NCBI RefSeq assembly: GCF_018343775.1
Contig: NZ_CP074349.1
Span: 3,834,001-3,898,000, forward strand
DNA: 64,000 nt
Origin: Pseudomonas cichorii
GTDB taxonomy: Bacteria > Pseudomonadota > Gammaproteobacteria > Pseudomonadales > Pseudomonadaceae
Direction of reading: 5' to 3'
Each line of letters opens with the position of its first letter. The stretch's first letter is position 1. Below the pieces are notes generated by a model. It was not told where the DNA came from, did no database searches, and was given only the letters and a program-made list of their open reading frames with translations. Shown one piece after another: positions 44,238 to 52,689 of the stretch. The translations under genes and the position numbers were made by a program.

Positions 44238-44816
44238 TCAGATCAGGCCCTTGGCGGCGGCTTCTTCAAGAGCGCTACGTGCCAGTTGCTTGACCAGCAT
44301 GTCCGTGGACTCGTTGAAAGGAACCGCAAAGATCAGGAGCAACTGAACCCAGGTCGTCAATTTCTCTTGTTTACGTACCTGGCCCAGCTTCTTGCCGTCC
44401 TTGTCACGGAAGGTCAGCTCAAGCGACAAGGTGTTATCAAAAGTATTGGGGATCAGGAAAAGGGTAAAACCTGTCAGAAAAGCGCCTGCCAGATTGCCTT
44501 CCTCATGATTGCGCAGCGTCGCGGTGACGTACACATCGGATGATTGCTGCTCGGTTGTAACCCCGGAAAAACGCTGGCTGTCCTTGAACTCCTGAAGCAA
44601 CAGCTTTTCCAGACCTGCGATATTGGTATTCGTGTTCATCGCATTGTCGTTATGAGCATACTCGGCAAGCACTTTGAGGTAGACGGCAGGTTTTTCCTGC
44701 TTGGCCGCAGCAAGCGGCCACTGCCCTGCAGGCGTCAACTCGTGATGGGAATACGTCATGCAGCCTTGCAGGCTGAGGGAAAAAACAATGGCCAGCAACG
44801 CAAGAAACTTGTTCAC
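44238..44816 (-). CDS. Putative lipoprotein (second of a tandem pair)
   Basis: 192 residues from the GTG at 44816: the sequence KFLALLAIVFSLSLQGC that follows is a lipoprotein signal with Cys at about residue 19, and AAGGA lies upstream. A longer ATG frame overlaps the gene before and lacks a signal peptide start. The mature domain contains a mostly beta-strand stretch (NTLSLELTFRDKDGKKLGQV) and a hydrophobic LTGFTLFLIPNTF. It is 10 bases after the upstream lipoprotein gene and shows similarity with it in that segment, suggesting an old duplication. Function unknown. Confidence 0.75.
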   Translation of the reverse strand: MNKFLALLAIVFSLSLQGCMTYSHHELTPAGQWPLAAAKQEKPAVYLKVLAEYAHNDNAMNTNTNIAGLEKLLLQEFKDSQRFSGVTTEQQSSDVYVTATLRNHEEGNLAGAFLTGFTLFLIPNTFDNTLSLELTFRDKDGKKLGQVRKQEKLTTWVQLLLIFAVPFNESTDMLVKQLARSALEEAAAKGLI

Positions 44817-44826
44817 GGAAATATCC

Positions 44827-45435
44827 TTATTCTTTCGGAAGTTGTTGAGTGGCATCTTTGAGCAGGACGTTGACCAGCTCGGTCAACTGGTGGGAACCCA
44901 GGGTCATGTTGTAATAGTCGTTATCCCAGAACCCTGTGTTTTGATCGCGCTTGACCACCTGCCGTGAAGACGCCAGTTGCTTGCCGGTGCGATCAGTGAT
45001 GCTCAGTTCACCTGCAAGATCATATGTATCGACATAGATAGGGCCGTTGACCCAGATCCAGACCGTCAACGTCAGCAAGGCGCCAGGAAAATAGCCAGGA
45101 TGAGGCGTACGCTTGCCCTTGAGAGAGGTGAAGTTGAATGTCAGCTCGACATCCTTCTCGCCTACCTTGGCCGGGAAGACGATCATTTTCTGGAAGAACT
45201 CGCCTCGCTCGATGTAGGTATTGATCTGGCTGGTCAACTGAACGCCGATATTACGGCGTACGTCGGCTTTGATGCTCTCATCCGAAACCTGTACATCCTT
45301 GACCGAGGCCCCCACAGGCAAGGTGTGTTCAGCCACTTCGATGGGAGGGGCAATCGGGCCGGCAGGCGTGAAGGAGACACACCCCGTCAACATCAGCCCC
45401 ACGAAGCCGATCACGGCGCACTGCAACTTATTCAT
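44827..45435 (-). CDS. Putative lipoprotein (first of a tandem pair)
   Basis: 202 residues, lipoprotein signal MNKLQCAVIGFVGLMLTGC with lipobox LTGC. The mature part has ISITDRTGKQLASSRQ-like strands (DLAGELSITDRTGKQLASSR) after a hydrophobic LLTLTVWIWVNGPIYV, an order also seen in the downstream lipoprotein. It likely resides in the outer membrane inner leaflet. The two form an operon. No domain recognised; possible envelope or secretion accessory. Confidence 0.75.
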   Translation of the reverse strand: MNKLQCAVIGFVGLMLTGCVSFTPAGPIAPPIEVAEHTLPVGASVKDVQVSDESIKADVRRNIGVQLTSQINTYIERGEFFQKMIVFPAKVGEKDVELTFNFTSLKGKRTPHPGYFPGALLTLTVWIWVNGPIYVDTYDLAGELSITDRTGKQLASSRQVVKRDQNTGFWDNDYYNMTLGSHQLTELVNVLLKDATQQLPKE

Positions 45436-45735
45436 TTAACGAACATCCTTGAGATGTAGCCGAAAAGCGCCATCTGACCTTGAGAAAGTAAGGGCATGCC
45501 ACAGGCTATCGCCTGTCCGCGGCACGCAAAAGATGGCTACATGCCATCTAGGGCGGCGATTGTAACCACTCCGTATCAGGCTTGCTAATCAATTGATGCT
45601 GCGAGAAAAGGTGCGACAGCGGGATGCGAGGGGGAGAAGCTTTACGGGGCGATGCTTACGCCAGGCGCATTCATATAAGCATCTCGGGACAGTCACAAAA
45701 CCAACGCTCCAACCCTGGAGCGGCAATGCTGCACT
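45436..45735. other. Intergenic region with small hairpins
   Basis: Contains AGATGGC-N5-GCCATCT (45531-45549) and ACAGGC-N4-GCCTGT (45502-45517) hairpins. It holds the promoter of the lipoprotein pair. No gene or known repeat seen. Confidence 0.45.
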
Positions 45736-46263
45736 TCAGTACTTGATTCGATAAATATTCAACAAGGTTTCATTGGCATATATATATTCCACCTTGCCGA
45801 TAAAGGCGCTGTGCTCCAGCCAATCATTGGGCCCCATGGCGACCTGGAATCGCGGAGTGCAGGTACATTCATAATGCCCGGCAGTGACTGGCCATACACC
45901 GTCCTGAATTTCCTGCTGACCGGTTTCATCCAGGACAAGCACGCCTTCATTGATGACGTTGATCAACTCACCCAGGTCCGTACGCAAGGTAAAACGTGCA
46001 TTCAGGCGGGCAACTTCGCCAGAGTTCTCGATAAAGAAATCGGAACCGCCCGGCAGTACCACGCCTTGAAATTGCTGGCCGAAGAACTCACCGCCCACAA
46101 TGGAAGTGTTACTGCGAAGACCGTCACTGCATATGCCCAGAAACGTCGGGGCATCGGTGCGTAATGTGATAGTGAGAACCTTTTCCAACAAAGGAGTCTT
46201 TGTTGTTGCCGTCAGGGCGCGCTCGGTTCTCTTGCGAGAGTCGTTAAAGTCAATGACATTCAT
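45736..46263 (-). CDS. DUF3237 family protein
   Basis: 175 residues from the ATG at 46263, with GAGAGG five bases upstream; a longer frame to 46311 has no ribosome site. APTFLGICSDGLRSNTSIVG and GEFFGQQFQGVVLPGGSDFF followed by LNARFTLRTDLGELINVINE are the DUF3237 pattern (UPF0311), a small beta-barrel-like family of unknown function. It is alone, with an AT-rich promoter region shared with the divergent NTF2-like gene. Confidence 0.8.
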   Translation of the reverse strand: MNVIDFNDSRKRTERALTATTKTPLLEKVLTITLRTDAPTFLGICSDGLRSNTSIVGGEFFGQQFQGVVLPGGSDFFIENSGEVARLNARFTLRTDLGELINVINEGVLVLDETGQQEIQDGVWPVTAGHYECTCTPRFQVAMGPNDWLEHSAFIGKVEYIYANETLLNIYRIKY

Positions 46264-46554
46264 ATATACCTCTCGCCGTGTCCATGTGCATAAATCAGCA
46301 CATGTCATCATTACATTTTAAAGTCATTCAACTATCAGGAATTTACCAAGTTTCGGCTCATCCCAGTTTGGTTGTCAAGATAATTGTACTGCCCAGTTTA
46401 CTTAATATGATAAGGGTCACATTAACGATACGGACAACAAATCCTTGCCATCCTTCTAAAAAAGACTAAGTTGTACGATGACGGATGAGCGCTGGAGGTA
46501 CGCTCGCCAGACCGATCGTCCGCCCTACTCTAACTACAAAAAAAGGACCTGTTC
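46264..46554. other. AT-rich divergent promoter region
   Basis: About 290 bases between the DUF3237 gene and the NTF2-like gene, low in GC. AAAAAAAGGA is the ribosome site for the gene at 46555. No further feature could be supported. Confidence 0.45.
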
Positions 46555-46986
46555 ATGAAAAAGCTCAAACTGCTTGTGGGTTTTCTGTGTCTCTTTACGG
46601 GATTCGTATCTGCCGCGCCCTCCTCCGATGAAAACGATGTGGCGGCTGCCGTGGACAAACTGACCCAGGCCATGTGGCACAAGGATATCGGGCAACTCAA
46701 GGCGCTGACCGCAGACAACCTCTCCTACGGCCACTCCAGCGGTAATATCCAGGACAAGCAGGCATTCATTGCCGACATCGAAACCGGGAAAAGTGCTTTC
46801 AACGAGCTGAAAATGCTCAATCAGAAAATCATTCTGTCCGGCGATGTCGCCATGGTCCGCAATCACTTCTCGGCTCAGGCGGTGAACAGCGGCAAAGTGG
46901 TGCCGACTGAAATCGAGAACTTCCAGATCTGGCAGAAACAGAACGGCCAATGGCTGTTGATTGGCAGGCAAGCATTCCGTTTCTGA
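46555..46986 (+). CDS. Secreted NTF2-like/DUF4440 protein
   Basis: 143 residues. Signal peptide MKKLKLLVGFLCLFTGFVSA with cleavage after Ala20. The mature chain is an NTF2-like fold: helix AAAVDKLTQAMWHKDIGQLK, ALTADNLSYGHSSG, and the end strand ENFQIWQKQNGQWLLIGRQA typical of DUF4440/SnoaL-3. The family includes enzymes and binding proteins; periplasmic location is likely. Convergent with the CAP-domain gene, 24 bases apart. Confidence 0.85.
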   Translation: MKKLKLLVGFLCLFTGFVSAAPSSDENDVAAAVDKLTQAMWHKDIGQLKALTADNLSYGHSSGNIQDKQAFIADIETGKSAFNELKMLNQKIILSGDVAMVRNHFSAQAVNSGKVVPTEIENFQIWQKQNGQWLLIGRQAFRF

Positions 46987-47010
46987 TTCAGGCCATATGG
47001 ACGGCTGTGT

Positions 47011-47853
47011 TCACTGCGAACCGAACATGGCCGTCCAGTAAATCCCCGCATCGCTCTTGGGATCTATGGCATAGGCGGCGCCCAACTCCCGGAAGCCCGG
47101 ATTCATCAGATTGGCGCAATGGCCGGGGCTGGCAAGCCATCCATCGACCACTTTGCGTGTCGTGTCCTGGCCAGCGGCGATGTTTTCGCCGATCTGCTGG
47201 GCGATGTAACCGGCAAGCTCCGCCCGATCTCCCGGCGTACTGCCGTCGCGGCCTTTGTGATCGAAGAAACTGTTATTGGCCATGGACCGTGTATGCCCTT
47301 CGGCCGCCGTCGCCAACGTGGCGTTCCAGGTCAGCGGCGTCGTGGCATTGAAAGCCTGGGTGCCACACTGACGTGGCTGATTCCGGGCCGTGTTGATCAG
47401 CTCAAGCAGCTTTTGACCTTCAGCCTGCCAGTCTCCCAAACGCGCAGCCAGCAGCGAGCGCGCCAGTACGATGCGCCATTCTCGCCCCTCACGGCTCACG
47501 CCGATATCGACGAACTGCGGGTCCAGCACCACCTGGCAAAAACTTTCCTGCACCGCTTTCATTGCAGATTGCGCATCTCGCGGCCCGGACAGGCTGATGG
47601 CCTGCACTGTCACCATCGGATAGGACGCCCGCGCCAGCGCCTGCTGCAAATCGCCCGAGCCGGTGGCAGGCAATACCAGACGCGAATCGCTGACCAGTGG
47701 AGGCAGCTCCATGGAAACCTGCCCCGCACAGCGCTGAACCTGACTGCGATAGAGATTGATCGATTCTGCCAGTTGCGTTTCTTCGGTGGCCTGGGCTGCA
47801 ACGGAGAAAAACGACAACACAGCAAGTAGCAAAATGGATGACATGACGCGCAT
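47011..47853 (-). CDS. CAP/SCP-domain extracellular protein
   Basis: 280 residues from the ATG at 47853, giving a signal peptide (MRVMSSILLLAVLSFFSVAA QATEE split here). The C-terminal CAP domain covers about residues 155-275: LELINTARNQPRQCG, TWNATLATAAEGHTRSMANN with the His of the tetrad, SFFDHKGRDGSTPGDRAE, and GENIAAGQDTTRKVVDGWLA then SPGHCANLMNPGF with the second His. The N-terminal about 130 residues are Pseudomonas-type and unrecognised. CAP proteins are secreted; a bacterial function is not established. Monocistronic. Confidence 0.87.
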   Translation of the reverse strand: MRVMSSILLLAVLSFFSVAAQATEETQLAESINLYRSQVQRCAGQVSMELPPLVSDSRLVLPATGSGDLQQALARASYPMVTVQAISLSGPRDAQSAMKAVQESFCQVVLDPQFVDIGVSREGREWRIVLARSLLAARLGDWQAEGQKLLELINTARNQPRQCGTQAFNATTPLTWNATLATAAEGHTRSMANNSFFDHKGRDGSTPGDRAELAGYIAQQIGENIAAGQDTTRKVVDGWLASPGHCANLMNPGFRELGAAYAIDPKSDAGIYWTAMFGSQ

Positions 47854-48016
47854 GAAGGAGCCTACCTTGGGGATCGGACCTGCACATGATGCGCGATTTA
47901 CCTGGCAAATTGCACTCTGCCGGAGGTTGGAGTCACTGGCCGCGACTTCAGTGATGAAGCCGTCGCGGCCAAGGCCCCTCACACATTAATCAGCAGGCCA
48001 GTGCTACCAGAGCAGT

Positions 48017-48832
48017 TCAGGCATCCAGTTGCAGGTTCTTGCGAATCCCCGCATCCAGCACACTCGCCGGTGCGAACCGACGCAAGAACTGTAACTGCCT
48101 TGCGGCCTTGCCTGCTGTGTAGCGAAGCCTGGGGCGCTCGGCACTCGCCGCCTGCAACACGACATCGGCCACGATTGAAGGATCGTCGGCGTTCGCCATC
48201 GCTTGCTGGACCACCTTCGTGACATGCGCACGGATCGACTCATACTCTTTGAGCTTTGCATCCGGCTCAATGTTATTCGCCTCGAACTGCGTCTTGGTAT
48301 AAGCAGGCTCGATGACCGAGACTCTGACCCCACGGGTACGCAGTTCGTGATCCAGGGCTTGCGAGTAACCGGCCACTGCATGCTTGCTCGCGCAGTAAAG
48401 CGCGACATAAGGCACCGAAACAGCCCCCAGAATCGAGCCGATATTGATAATCCGGCCACTGCCACGCTCAAGCATGTGCGGCACAATTGCACGGGTCATA
48501 CGCAAGATGCCCAAAAAGTTCGTGTCGAAGAGGGCCTTGGCCTGCTCGATGGAGCTTTCCTGCGCAGCCCCAGGAGCAATCCCGAAGCCTGCATTGTTGA
48601 CCAACAGATCGATGCGCCCTTCCAGCTTCAGCAACTCGTTGACCGCCGCATCGACGGATGCGTCGTCAGTCACGTCCAGCGCCAGTAACGGAAAACGCCG
48701 CTGACCTGCCTGACCACCCCGTCGGCTCGTGCCATAAACCGTGTAGCCCGCCGCCAGGAGTTTATGGGCCGTGGCTTCGCCGATGCCTGAAGAGGCGCCC
48801 GTAACGAGCGCCACTGGTTTGTTGGTTCTCAT
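48017..48832 (-). CDS. SDR family oxidoreductase
   Basis: 271 residues from the ATG at 48832 with AAGGAG five bases upstream; a longer frame at 48937 overlaps the gene before it. Classical SDR: TGASSGIG cofactor loop at residues about 10-17, LVNNAGFG, and the catalytic Ser/Tyr/Lys as NIGSILGAVSVPYVALYCAS K (YxxSK). It uses NAD(P) to reduce or oxidise an unknown carbonyl/alcohol. It lies 17 bases after a second SDR and 860 bases from the ene-reductase gene on the same strand, so all three likely form one operon controlled by the TetR at 50960. Confidence 0.88.
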   Translation of the reverse strand: MRTNKPVALVTGASSGIGEATAHKLLAAGYTVYGTSRRGGQAGQRRFPLLALDVTDDASVDAAVNELLKLEGRIDLLVNNAGFGIAPGAAQESSIEQAKALFDTNFLGILRMTRAIVPHMLERGSGRIINIGSILGAVSVPYVALYCASKHAVAGYSQALDHELRTRGVRVSVIEPAYTKTQFEANNIEPDAKLKEYESIRAHVTKVVQQAMANADDPSIVADVVLQAASAERPRLRYTAGKAARQLQFLRRFAPASVLDAGIRKNLQLDA

Positions 48833-48849
48833 GGAAGCTCCTTCAGTGC

Positions 48850-49638
48850 TTACAAAACGGTCTGATAACGCTCGGCAGCATGCGCCTGCCGAATGTCCGA
48901 CAGCAGCGCTTGTCGCGTAGCGTCCAGAGCGTCCCAACGGGCGGCGTCCTGCAATGGCGGAATGGTCACAAGCTCACGCTTATCAAAACCGACCAGAGCG
49001 GCATCCACCAACTCGCCAACATCCATCACTTCGGACAGCGTATTGATGTCGATGCCCGCACGCTCCCAGATCTCGGTGCGGGTTGCGGCAGGGAGAACGG
49101 CCTGTACATAAATGCCTTTAGGACCGAGTTCCAGATTCAGGCCTTGGGAAAGGAACAACACGAAAGCTTTGGTCGCACCATAAACCGACATGCCGAACTC
49201 CGGTGCCAGACCTACCACCGAGCCAATATTGACGATGGCGCCTTCACCCGCCTGCACCAGGCGCGGGGCAATGGCATTGGCGAGCCGGACCAAGGCCGTC
49301 GTATTCAATCCAACCATCCGAGTGACATCTTCGGAGGTCTGGTCGAGGAAGCCACCGGACTGGGCTATCCCGGCATTGTTGATGAGGATACCAATTTGGG
49401 CGTCATCGCGCAGGCGTGTCTCAACGCTAATCAAATCCTCGGAGCGAGTGAGATCAGCCTGAAGGACGTCGATCTCGACGTTGTGTTCTTTGCGAAGACG
49501 CGCTGCCAGGGTTTCCAGTCGCGCCTTGTCGCGGGCAACCAGTACGAGATTGTGGCCACGACTCGCGAAACGCTGGGCGTAGGTAGCGCCGATGCCAGAA
49601 GAAGCGCCGGTGATGAGGACTGTCGAAAAGCTGGTCAT
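48850..49638 (-). CDS. SDR family oxidoreductase
   Basis: 262 residues. TGASSGIGATYAQRFASRGH is the Rossmann loop (Gly-x-x-x-Gly-x-Gly), ILINNAGIAQSG and NIGSVVGLAPEFGMSVYGATK (Tyr-x-x-x-Lys) complete the SDR signature. Closest in style to DltE/YqjQ-type short-chain dehydrogenases. It is the middle gene of the OYE-SDR-SDR cluster; 54 bases separate it from the ene-reductase. The substrate is not known. Confidence 0.88.
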   Translation of the reverse strand: MTSFSTVLITGASSGIGATYAQRFASRGHNLVLVARDKARLETLAARLRKEHNVEIDVLQADLTRSEDLISVETRLRDDAQIGILINNAGIAQSGGFLDQTSEDVTRMVGLNTTALVRLANAIAPRLVQAGEGAIVNIGSVVGLAPEFGMSVYGATKAFVLFLSQGLNLELGPKGIYVQAVLPAATRTEIWERAGIDINTLSEVMDVGELVDAALVGFDKRELVTIPPLQDAARWDALDATRQALLSDIRQAHAAERYQTVL

Positions 49639-49692
49639 AAGGTTGCTCTCTTGATGGGATGAAGGCCACGTCAGTCCGTGGCCTTGCCAGCG

Positions 49693-50787
49693 TTACTGCA
49701 CTTGAGAATCTGCGAAGGTCGGGTAGTCGATATAGCCAGCTGCGCCGCCGCCATAAATCGTGCCCGGATCGGGCGCAGCCAGAGGCGCCCCGTTGCTCAA
49801 TCGCTCGACCAGATCCGGATTGGCAATGAACGGACGTCCAAAGGCGAACAAGTCGGCCTGGCCCTGGTTGAGCCGGGAAGTGGCGAGGTCCAGGTCATAG
49901 CCGTTATTGGCGATGTAGGTGTTCTTGAAGCGCCGACGCAGGGAATCGAAATCGAACGGCGCCACGTCACGAGGCCCGCCGGTCGCACCCTCGACCACAT
50001 GCAGATAGGCAATACCCAGGGCATCGAGCTGATCGACGATGTAATCGAACTGAGCCTGCGGATCACTGCTTGAAACCCCATTGGCTGGCGAAACCGGCGA
50101 AATACGAATACCGGTGCGTTCAGCGCCGATCTCGGCAACCACAGCCTGGGTCACTTCCAGCAACAGCCGCGCACGATTTTCGATGGAGCCGCCATAGGCA
50201 TCGGTACGCAGGTTGGAGCCATCCTTGACGAACTGGTCCAGAAGATAACCATTGGCACCGTGAATCTCGACGCCATCGAAACCCGCAGCGATGGCGTTTG
50301 CCGCAGCCTGGCGGAAATCATTGACAATGCCCGGCAGCTCATCAAGCTCCAGAGCACGGGGCTCGGATACATCCACAAAGCTGTTGTTGACGAAGGTTTT
50401 GGTCTGGGCACGGATCGCAGACGGCGCAACCGGAGCGGCGCCATTGTTCTGCAGATCGACGTGGGAAACACGTCCGACATGCCACAGTTGCAGGAAGATC
50501 CGCCCACCCTGGGCGTGCACGGCATCGGTGACCTTGAGCCAGCCGTCGATCTGGGCCTGCGAGTAGATGCCAGGTGTGTCCTGGTAACCCTGCCCCTGCT
50601 GCGAGATTTGCGTGGCCTCAGAAATCAGCAGGCCGGCCGACGCCCGTTGGCTGTAGTAAGTCGCGGCAAACTCGCTTGGCACGAACCCGGCACCGGCGCG
50701 ATTGCGCGTAAGCGGCGCCAGAACGATCCGGTTGGAGAGTGTCAGGGAACCCAGGGTGTAAGGCGCGAACAACGTGTTGTCGGTCAT
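49693..50787 (-). CDS. Alkene reductase, Old Yellow Enzyme family (NemA/XenB-like)
   Basis: 364 residues from the ATG at 50787 (MTDNTLFAPYTLGSLTLSNR). FMN TIM-barrel; NRIVLAPLTRNRAG, QLWHVGRVSH, and the substrate His/Asn pair in VEIHGANGYLLDQF with NLRTDAYGGSIENRARLL, then FGRPFIANPDLVERL. Enzymes of this family reduce activated C=C bonds, nitro-aromatics and nitrate esters with NADPH. The divergent TetR gene and the inverted repeat between resemble NemR/NemA-type pairs. It heads the operon with two SDR genes. Confidence 0.92.
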   Translation of the reverse strand: MTDNTLFAPYTLGSLTLSNRIVLAPLTRNRAGAGFVPSEFAATYYSQRASAGLLISEATQISQQGQGYQDTPGIYSQAQIDGWLKVTDAVHAQGGRIFLQLWHVGRVSHVDLQNNGAAPVAPSAIRAQTKTFVNNSFVDVSEPRALELDELPGIVNDFRQAAANAIAAGFDGVEIHGANGYLLDQFVKDGSNLRTDAYGGSIENRARLLLEVTQAVVAEIGAERTGIRISPVSPANGVSSSDPQAQFDYIVDQLDALGIAYLHVVEGATGGPRDVAPFDFDSLRRRFKNTYIANNGYDLDLATSRLNQGQADLFAFGRPFIANPDLVERLSNGAPLAAPDPGTIYGGGAAGYIDYPTFADSQVQ

Positions 50788-50854
50788 ATCGTCTTGTTTC
50801 CACATCGATTGGAGGTCGCTGCCGAAGGAGCAGCGTCAGCTTCTGCGGCAGGCT

Positions 50855-50890
50855 TGACGATAATGATGACGATCATAATCTTAATCGTCA
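50855..50890. promoter_or_regulatory. TetR operator candidate before the ene-reductase operon
   Basis: TGACGAT (50867-50873) and ATCGTCA (50884-50890) form an inverted repeat with ten bases between; another TGACGAT lies 12 bases upstream (50855). It is in the 172-base promoter between the ene-reductase and the TetR gene. Confidence 0.6.
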
Positions 50891-50959
50891 ATGGTTTTGA
50901 TGATGACCAACATCAATGTATAGTGAGCGCCTGAGCGTCAGCACAAAAGGCACGTGGAT

Positions 50960-51535
50960 ATGAGAGTCAGCAAAGCGCAGGCACAGGCGAATCGAGCACA
51001 CATCGTCGAGACGGCGTCAGAACTGTTTCGTGAACGGGGTTATGACGGCGTGGGCGTCGCCGATCTGATGGCGGCTGCCGGTTTTACCCATGGCGGGTTC
51101 TACAAACACTTCGGCTCCAAGGCCGACCTGATGGCAGAAGCCGCCGCGAGCAGTTTTGCCAAGAGCGTGACCAATAGCGAAAACCTTAGCGTTGAAGAGT
51201 TCTTCACGCATTACCTGTCCCGCCAGCACCGCGATGCGAGGCATGTGGGCTGCACGATGGCAGCGCTCTGCGGGGATGCGGCGCGCCAGACCCCGGAAGT
51301 CAGGACCACGTTCGCCGAAGGGATCGAGAACATGCTCGAAAAAGCCGGTTCCGAAGGCTCGGAGACCGGCGATGCAGACCAACAGCGGACCCGGATGGTC
51401 AGCATGCTGGCCCATGCGGTAGGCGCAATCGCGTTGTCACGCGCTTGCCCGGATGACTCACCGCTGGCGGATGAGATTATCGATGTGTGCCGGGCGCAGA
51501 TACTTGCGAATTTCTCGGCGGACATTAAAAGCTAG
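50960..51535 (+). CDS. TetR family regulator (NemR-like position)
   Basis: 191 residues from the ATG at 50960 (AAAGG nine bases before); a GTG two codons earlier is the alternative. HTH: NRAHIVETASELFRERGYDGV, then VADLMAAAGFTHGGFYKHFG and SKADLMAEAA. The first 60 residues are like regulators of electrophile response in Pseudomonas (a Cys is present at HVGCTMAALCGDAAR, residues about 95-105, where redox sensing could occur). Divergent from the ene-reductase; likely its repressor. Stop overlaps the convergent GNAT gene by four bases. Confidence 0.87.
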   Translation: MRVSKAQAQANRAHIVETASELFRERGYDGVGVADLMAAAGFTHGGFYKHFGSKADLMAEAAASSFAKSVTNSENLSVEEFFTHYLSRQHRDARHVGCTMAALCGDAARQTPEVRTTFAEGIENMLEKAGSEGSETGDADQQRTRMVSMLAHAVGAIALSRACPDDSPLADEIIDVCRAQILANFSADIKS

Positions 51536-52269
51536 GCTTGCGAGCCACCCACCAGGATCGGCCCACGCCCGCCACTGCGCAAAGCGCCCTCACCCAAGCG
51601 CTCCACTACCAGCGCTGTGGCGTGACGGGTCATCTCGTCCAGATGCCGGTCGCGCTTTTTCTCGGCGTCTACCATGGCCCTCTTACCGTGCTGTTTGAGC
51701 AGGTACGCATGAATCTGCCGCACTTCCACTGAGCGATAGATGGGCGCGACGTCCAGAACGGCCAGCAAGCCATCCGTACCGTGGTCGCGAGTATTCATGA
51801 TGACCTGGGGGCCGCGTGCGCCAATCACCTGAAACCCCAGCGACTCGAAGCACGGCACCTTGCCAGCGACACAGCAGAGTTCCGCGTGAGGATAACGGTC
51901 AAGCATTTTCTGCAGCATGGCTCGTGCGGTACCACGGCGGCGATGGCTTTCCCGTACGGCCATATATGCCACGGCACAGGCCTGAGGATCATCTTTGACC
52001 GGCAAGTACAGGACAAAGCCGGCCACGATGGAGGGATCCTGTTCATCCAGCGCCCCGATCAGTTCCACCTCAATGCCTTTGGAGCCGTCCATGCCATCCA
52101 GATAGAGATGGACCTCGTAGCCGATGCCGTATTGATAAAGGCTGTAGAGCGGGTTACTCGGGGCGATGGCGACCATGCTGATGTCGGTGACGTAATCGAC
52201 AACCATCTGCAGAATCTGGCTTTTGATGGCTTCGGGAGGTGTGGCTTCAAGCAAGGTGACAATGGACAT
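51532..52269 (-). CDS. GNAT family N-acetyltransferase
   Basis: 245 residues from the ATG at 52269. A GNAT core in the middle: AVAYMAVRESHRRRGTARAM with the acetyl-CoA loop RRRGTA near residues 112-118, then HAELCCVAGKVPCFESLGFQ (motif B). The first about 80 residues (IEVELIGALDEQDPSIVAGFVLYL) form the N-terminal strands, and about 75 C-terminal residues (rich in Arg, His, Lys) have no recognised domain. Substrate unknown. The 405-base gap upstream separates it from katB. Confidence 0.8.
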   Translation of the reverse strand: MSIVTLLEATPPEAIKSQILQMVVDYVTDISMVAIAPSNPLYSLYQYGIGYEVHLYLDGMDGSKGIEVELIGALDEQDPSIVAGFVLYLPVKDDPQACAVAYMAVRESHRRRGTARAMLQKMLDRYPHAELCCVAGKVPCFESLGFQVIGARGPQVIMNTRDHGTDGLLAVLDVAPIYRSVEVRQIHAYLLKQHGKRAMVDAEKKRDRHLDEMTRHATALVVERLGEGALRSGGRGPILVGGSQA

Positions 52270-52689
52270 CAAACGAGGGGCTCCGGGGCTTACTCATGAC
52301 AATCTGGCAACACCATCATAACGCGCCAGAGCCTGAAGCACGGAAGGAATAAAAATGCCTACCCTGAAGCAAGGCTTTGAAAAAGTTTGATCGCTACCGT
52401 TTCAAGGAAGATAACTCGGTATTCCCGACAAAAGCACAGTCATGCCCGAAAGCACACTTGCCCGACATACAGATAGCTACTATCTTAACATCATCGCAAA
52501 AAGAGAAACTTCAAGAAACATATTAACAGCGACATACAAATAACATTTCTCATCTACGCTTCATTGTGTCCCCCTTATGTACGTCACCCACATTTATCTC
52601 AATCGCCCCGATAAATTTTTACGATTACAGATAAATACTCATCCGCCTAGGATAAGTGCGCTGAATACAAAAATATGAGGGATTCAAAA
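52270..52689. other. Promoter region of katB
   Basis: About 420 bases, AT-rich near the gene. A perfect palindrome AGATAGCTACTATCT lies at 52471-52485. It has ATAG and CTAT boxes but spaced by three bases, not seven as in an OxyR site. No gene seen. The ribosome site GAGGGA precedes ATG 52690. Confidence 0.5.

Noticed and set aside
52471-52485. OxyR site in the katB promoter
   Set aside because: The ATAG/CTAT boxes are three bases apart, not seven, so it does not match the OxyR consensus; kept only as an unassigned palindrome.
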